NCBI RefSeq assembly: GCF_043641665.1
Contig: NC_092186.1
Location: forward strand, 582,001 to 646,000
Origin: Enoplosus armatus
Lineage: Eukaryota; Chordata; Actinopteri; Centrarchiformes; Enoplosidae
Reading direction: 5' to 3'
Length of the DNA stretch: 64,000 nucleotides
Each line of letters begins with the position of its first letter. The stretch's first letter is position 1. Of this stretch, positions 61,661 through 64,000 are shown one piece after another. A program made the position numbers and the translations under genes. The notes below the pieces were generated by a model. The model was not told the origin of the DNA. It worked only from the letters and a program-made list of their open reading frames with translations, and did no database searches.

Positions 61661-63050
61661 GTTCTGGCTGGTCTCCATGGCAACAAGACACCTGGTAACA
61701 GAGCTGGTGGCGACCTGCTCACACGTTTCTGAATTCCCTGCTGACATCATTTTACTGTTTCCACTGAGCTGCTAGTGTTGTTGTTGTTTACTGAAATAAC
61801 AACAAACAACACCCACATACACACTGTGTGTAAACACACACACAATACACTGTAAATACACACATTGACAATAAACAAACACTGACAGAAGCTTCAGCTC
61901 CTACAGTTGAGGCTCTGTCACACCTGGAGTTGTCTTTTAGTTCTGGTTCGGTTCTTATACAAACAACCCAAGAGCAGTAAACATGAAGTCATATGACTAA
62001 CAGAGAACTCACTGATTGGACAGTTTTGGTGATGTCAACCATTAAATCTACATTTACAAAGATAATAATGTTCAGTTCATGTTGAGGTTGTTAGAGAGGA
62101 ATTAACGTTAGCAGCGTCAGTCCTCCACTTTACTCCAGACTGAAACGCCTCATCAGCTGCTGGATGGACTGGGATGGGATGTTTTTCAGACCTTCATGGT
62201 GATCCTCTGACTCTTCATCAGCGCCACCATCAGGTCAACATGTTCATGTGTCCAACACTTTGGTTTATAACCAAATACCTGCAGAACTGATGACATTCAT
62301 CAGCCTCAGCTGGACTCTGTGTTTTGGCATGCTAACACGCTAAACTAAGATGCTAAACATTAAACCTGCTGAACGTGAGCATGTGAGCTGTCCATTCAGT
62401 CTGAGTTTCTGTCTGCTGGGGGCTGACTCTGGTCAGCGGTTTTAATCCATATGTGGTTCATTTGGGGAAGTAATTACAGATGACCTCTTGTTTTTCCTTG
62501 TATCTTTTGTTTTTTAGCTTATTGTTGTTTACATCTAGTCAATTGTCTCTATTAAAGCAGCTGACTCAGCTGTTAGCAGCTCCTGTCTGCAGTGTCCTCA
62601 AGGATGGACAGATAACCATCACTGGATCACTGTGACACTGAAGGAAACTTAAAAACATAATTATCTGGCAAGTTCTGCAGCATCTTTTTCCTCTGATTTG
62701 TAAGTAGATTTCTGGAGGTTTATTCTGGATGCACATCAGAGATAATGACGTCCTCTGGAAGTAGGCGAGCAATTGTGTCTCGACGCCTTCCACATAGGAA
62801 TTTTGGTCTGACTGCAGCACAAGGGCCACTGCATGATTCTTCCTTTGCCCTCCGCAAACATGTACATGGCGGTCTGCGGCTCGTTGGCCCCCGGGACCTC
62901 CCACCTGATCATTTCCTCTTCCATCTCCTTTCAAAACACACCGCCAATCAGAATCCTTTATAGAGACGACATGAACAAGGAAGTAGAAAACAAGACAAAT
63001 AGTGTACAGTACAAAAAACTGTCACGTATAGATTCAAAAGGGTCCAACTG
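61116..63050. other. camk4 intron 5' to the first visible exon; no further exon recognised
   Basis: On the minus strand I looked for the N-terminal camk4 exon (the residues before the Gly-loop) and did not find it. A minus-strand frame at 62,736-62,924 (EVPGANEPQTAMYMFAEGKG) looks compositionally protein-like, but I do not recognise it; it could be an old element fragment. An AC run lies at 61,621-61,656. Confidence 0.45.
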
Positions 63051-63059
63051 CAGCACCTC

Positions 63060-63735
63060 AGGCCACTCAGACCTCTATCCTCAGACCTCCCTGCTCAGAC
63101 CACTCAGACCCCCCTCCTCAGACCTCCCTCCTCAGACCCCTCAGACCTCCCTCCTCAGACCTCTCTCCTCAGACCTCCCTCCTCAGACCTCCCTCCTCAG
63201 ACCCCTCAGACCCCCCTCCTCAGACCTCCCTCCGCAGACCCCTCAGACCTCCCTCCTCAGACCTCTCTCCTCAGACCTCCCTCCTCAGACCCCTCAGACC
63301 TCTCTCCTCAGACCTCCCTCCTCAGACCCCTCAGACCCCCCTCCTCAGACCCCTCAGACCTCCCTCCTCAGACTTCCCTCCTCAGACCCCTCAGACCTCC
63401 CTCTTCAGACCCCTCAGACCTCTCTCCTCAGACCTCCCTCCTCAGACCCCTCAGACCTCCCTCCTCAGACCCCTCAGACCTCCCTCCTCAGACCTCCCTC
63501 CTCAGACCCCCCTTCTCAGACCTCCCTCCTCAGACCCCTCAGACCTCTCTCCTCAGACCTCCCTCCTCAGACCCCTCAGACCTCCCTCCTCAGACCCCTC
63601 AGACCTCCCTCCTCAGTCCTCTCTCCTCAGACCTCCCTCCTCAGACCCCTCAGACCTCCCTCCTCAGACCCCTCAGACCTCCCTCCTCAGACCCCCCTCC
63701 TCAGACCCCCCTCCTCAGACCCCCCTCCTCAGGCC
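63060..63735. repeat. Polypyrimidine minisatellite (CCTCAGACCTCCCTCCTCAG type)
   Basis: About 0.68 kb of 10- and 15-bp units CTCAGACC(C/T)C and CCTCCCTCCTCAGAC. The 320-codon Ser/Pro/Leu ORF over it is an artefact. Confidence 0.95.
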
Positions 63736-64000
63736 ACTCTGATGCAGGTTTTATTGCCCCCTGCTGATGTTTCAGAATTCATTGTTAGGTCATAGTTTGC
63801 AGAATATAATTATATGAAAACTATATATTAGAAATCTAATTATGAATATATGAAGACTATATATACTGTATGTATATTACAATTATTAAAACACATTATC
63901 ATTATTAGGTATTACAATAATTAATCAATCATTAATAAATTCACATGTATGAGCTCTGAAGCTCCACAAACTTCCATTACATTGATTATTGTCATCACAC
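63736..64000. other. AT-rich DNA at the window edge
   Basis: TATATA-rich and TTAATCAATCATTAATAAAT-type sequence with no gene seen. Confidence 0.5.

Noticed and set aside
62833..63795. 320-codon Ser/Pro/Leu ORF
   Set aside because: It is mostly the CTCAGACCTCC minisatellite, and the first ~70 residues match no known family.

Overview
This is vertebrate nuclear DNA. Short exons lie in long introns with GT..AG junctions, the intergenic DNA is AT-rich, and AC/GT microsatellites are frequent. The mix of Tc1-like, hAT and TTAA-flanked elements, several dispersed repeats and many minisatellites points to a ray-finned (teleost) fish. There are no bacterial-type operons.

Layout, left to right. 0.9-1.8 kb: a truncated Tc1-like element. 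2.8-4.3 kb: a 486-codon hAT/ZBED-type transposase ORF whose 3' end runs into a minisatellite made from its own last codons (4.2-5.1 kb). 7.25-9.27 kb: a minisatellite, followed at 9.28-9.58 kb by an inverted copy of the end of the next gene. 10.3-11.9 kb (+): a compact three-exon bHLH gene of the TAL1/LYL1 family, followed at 12.1-13.1 kb by the same minisatellite in opposite orientation. 14.0-14.9 kb: a large foldback; 15.1-16.3 kb: two minisatellites. 19.3-32.8 kb (-): a five-exon gene for a 242-residue protein with an N-terminal membrane anchor, coiled-coil ectodomain, five N-glycosylation sites and a C-terminal hydrophobic tail like a GPI signal. This is the BST2/tetherin-PLVAP architecture. 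35.9-37.2 kb (+): a leader-plus-V-domain immunoglobulin gene that ends in a stop instead of a joining signal. 39.8-40.9 kb (+): a leader, a J-like exon and a C1-type Ig domain. Together these two resemble the VpreB plus lambda-5 layout of a surrogate light chain. 47.0-61.1 kb (-): ten exons of camk4 (calcium/calmodulin-dependent kinase IV), whose N-terminal exon(s) lie beyond the right edge.

All exon boundaries were derived by hand from reading frame and splice signals; no transcript data or database search was available. About 12 kb of the window (near 19%) is tandem repeat, much of it in camk4 introns and around the bHLH gene. Long reading frames inside those arrays are artefacts.

The genes do not form one pathway. 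A blood/endothelial-type transcription factor gene, a tetherin/PLVAP-like surface protein and lymphocyte-receptor-like Ig genes lie side by side, followed by camk4, a kinase active in lymphocytes and neurons. The two Ig genes and the tetherin-like gene are the parts most worth testing.
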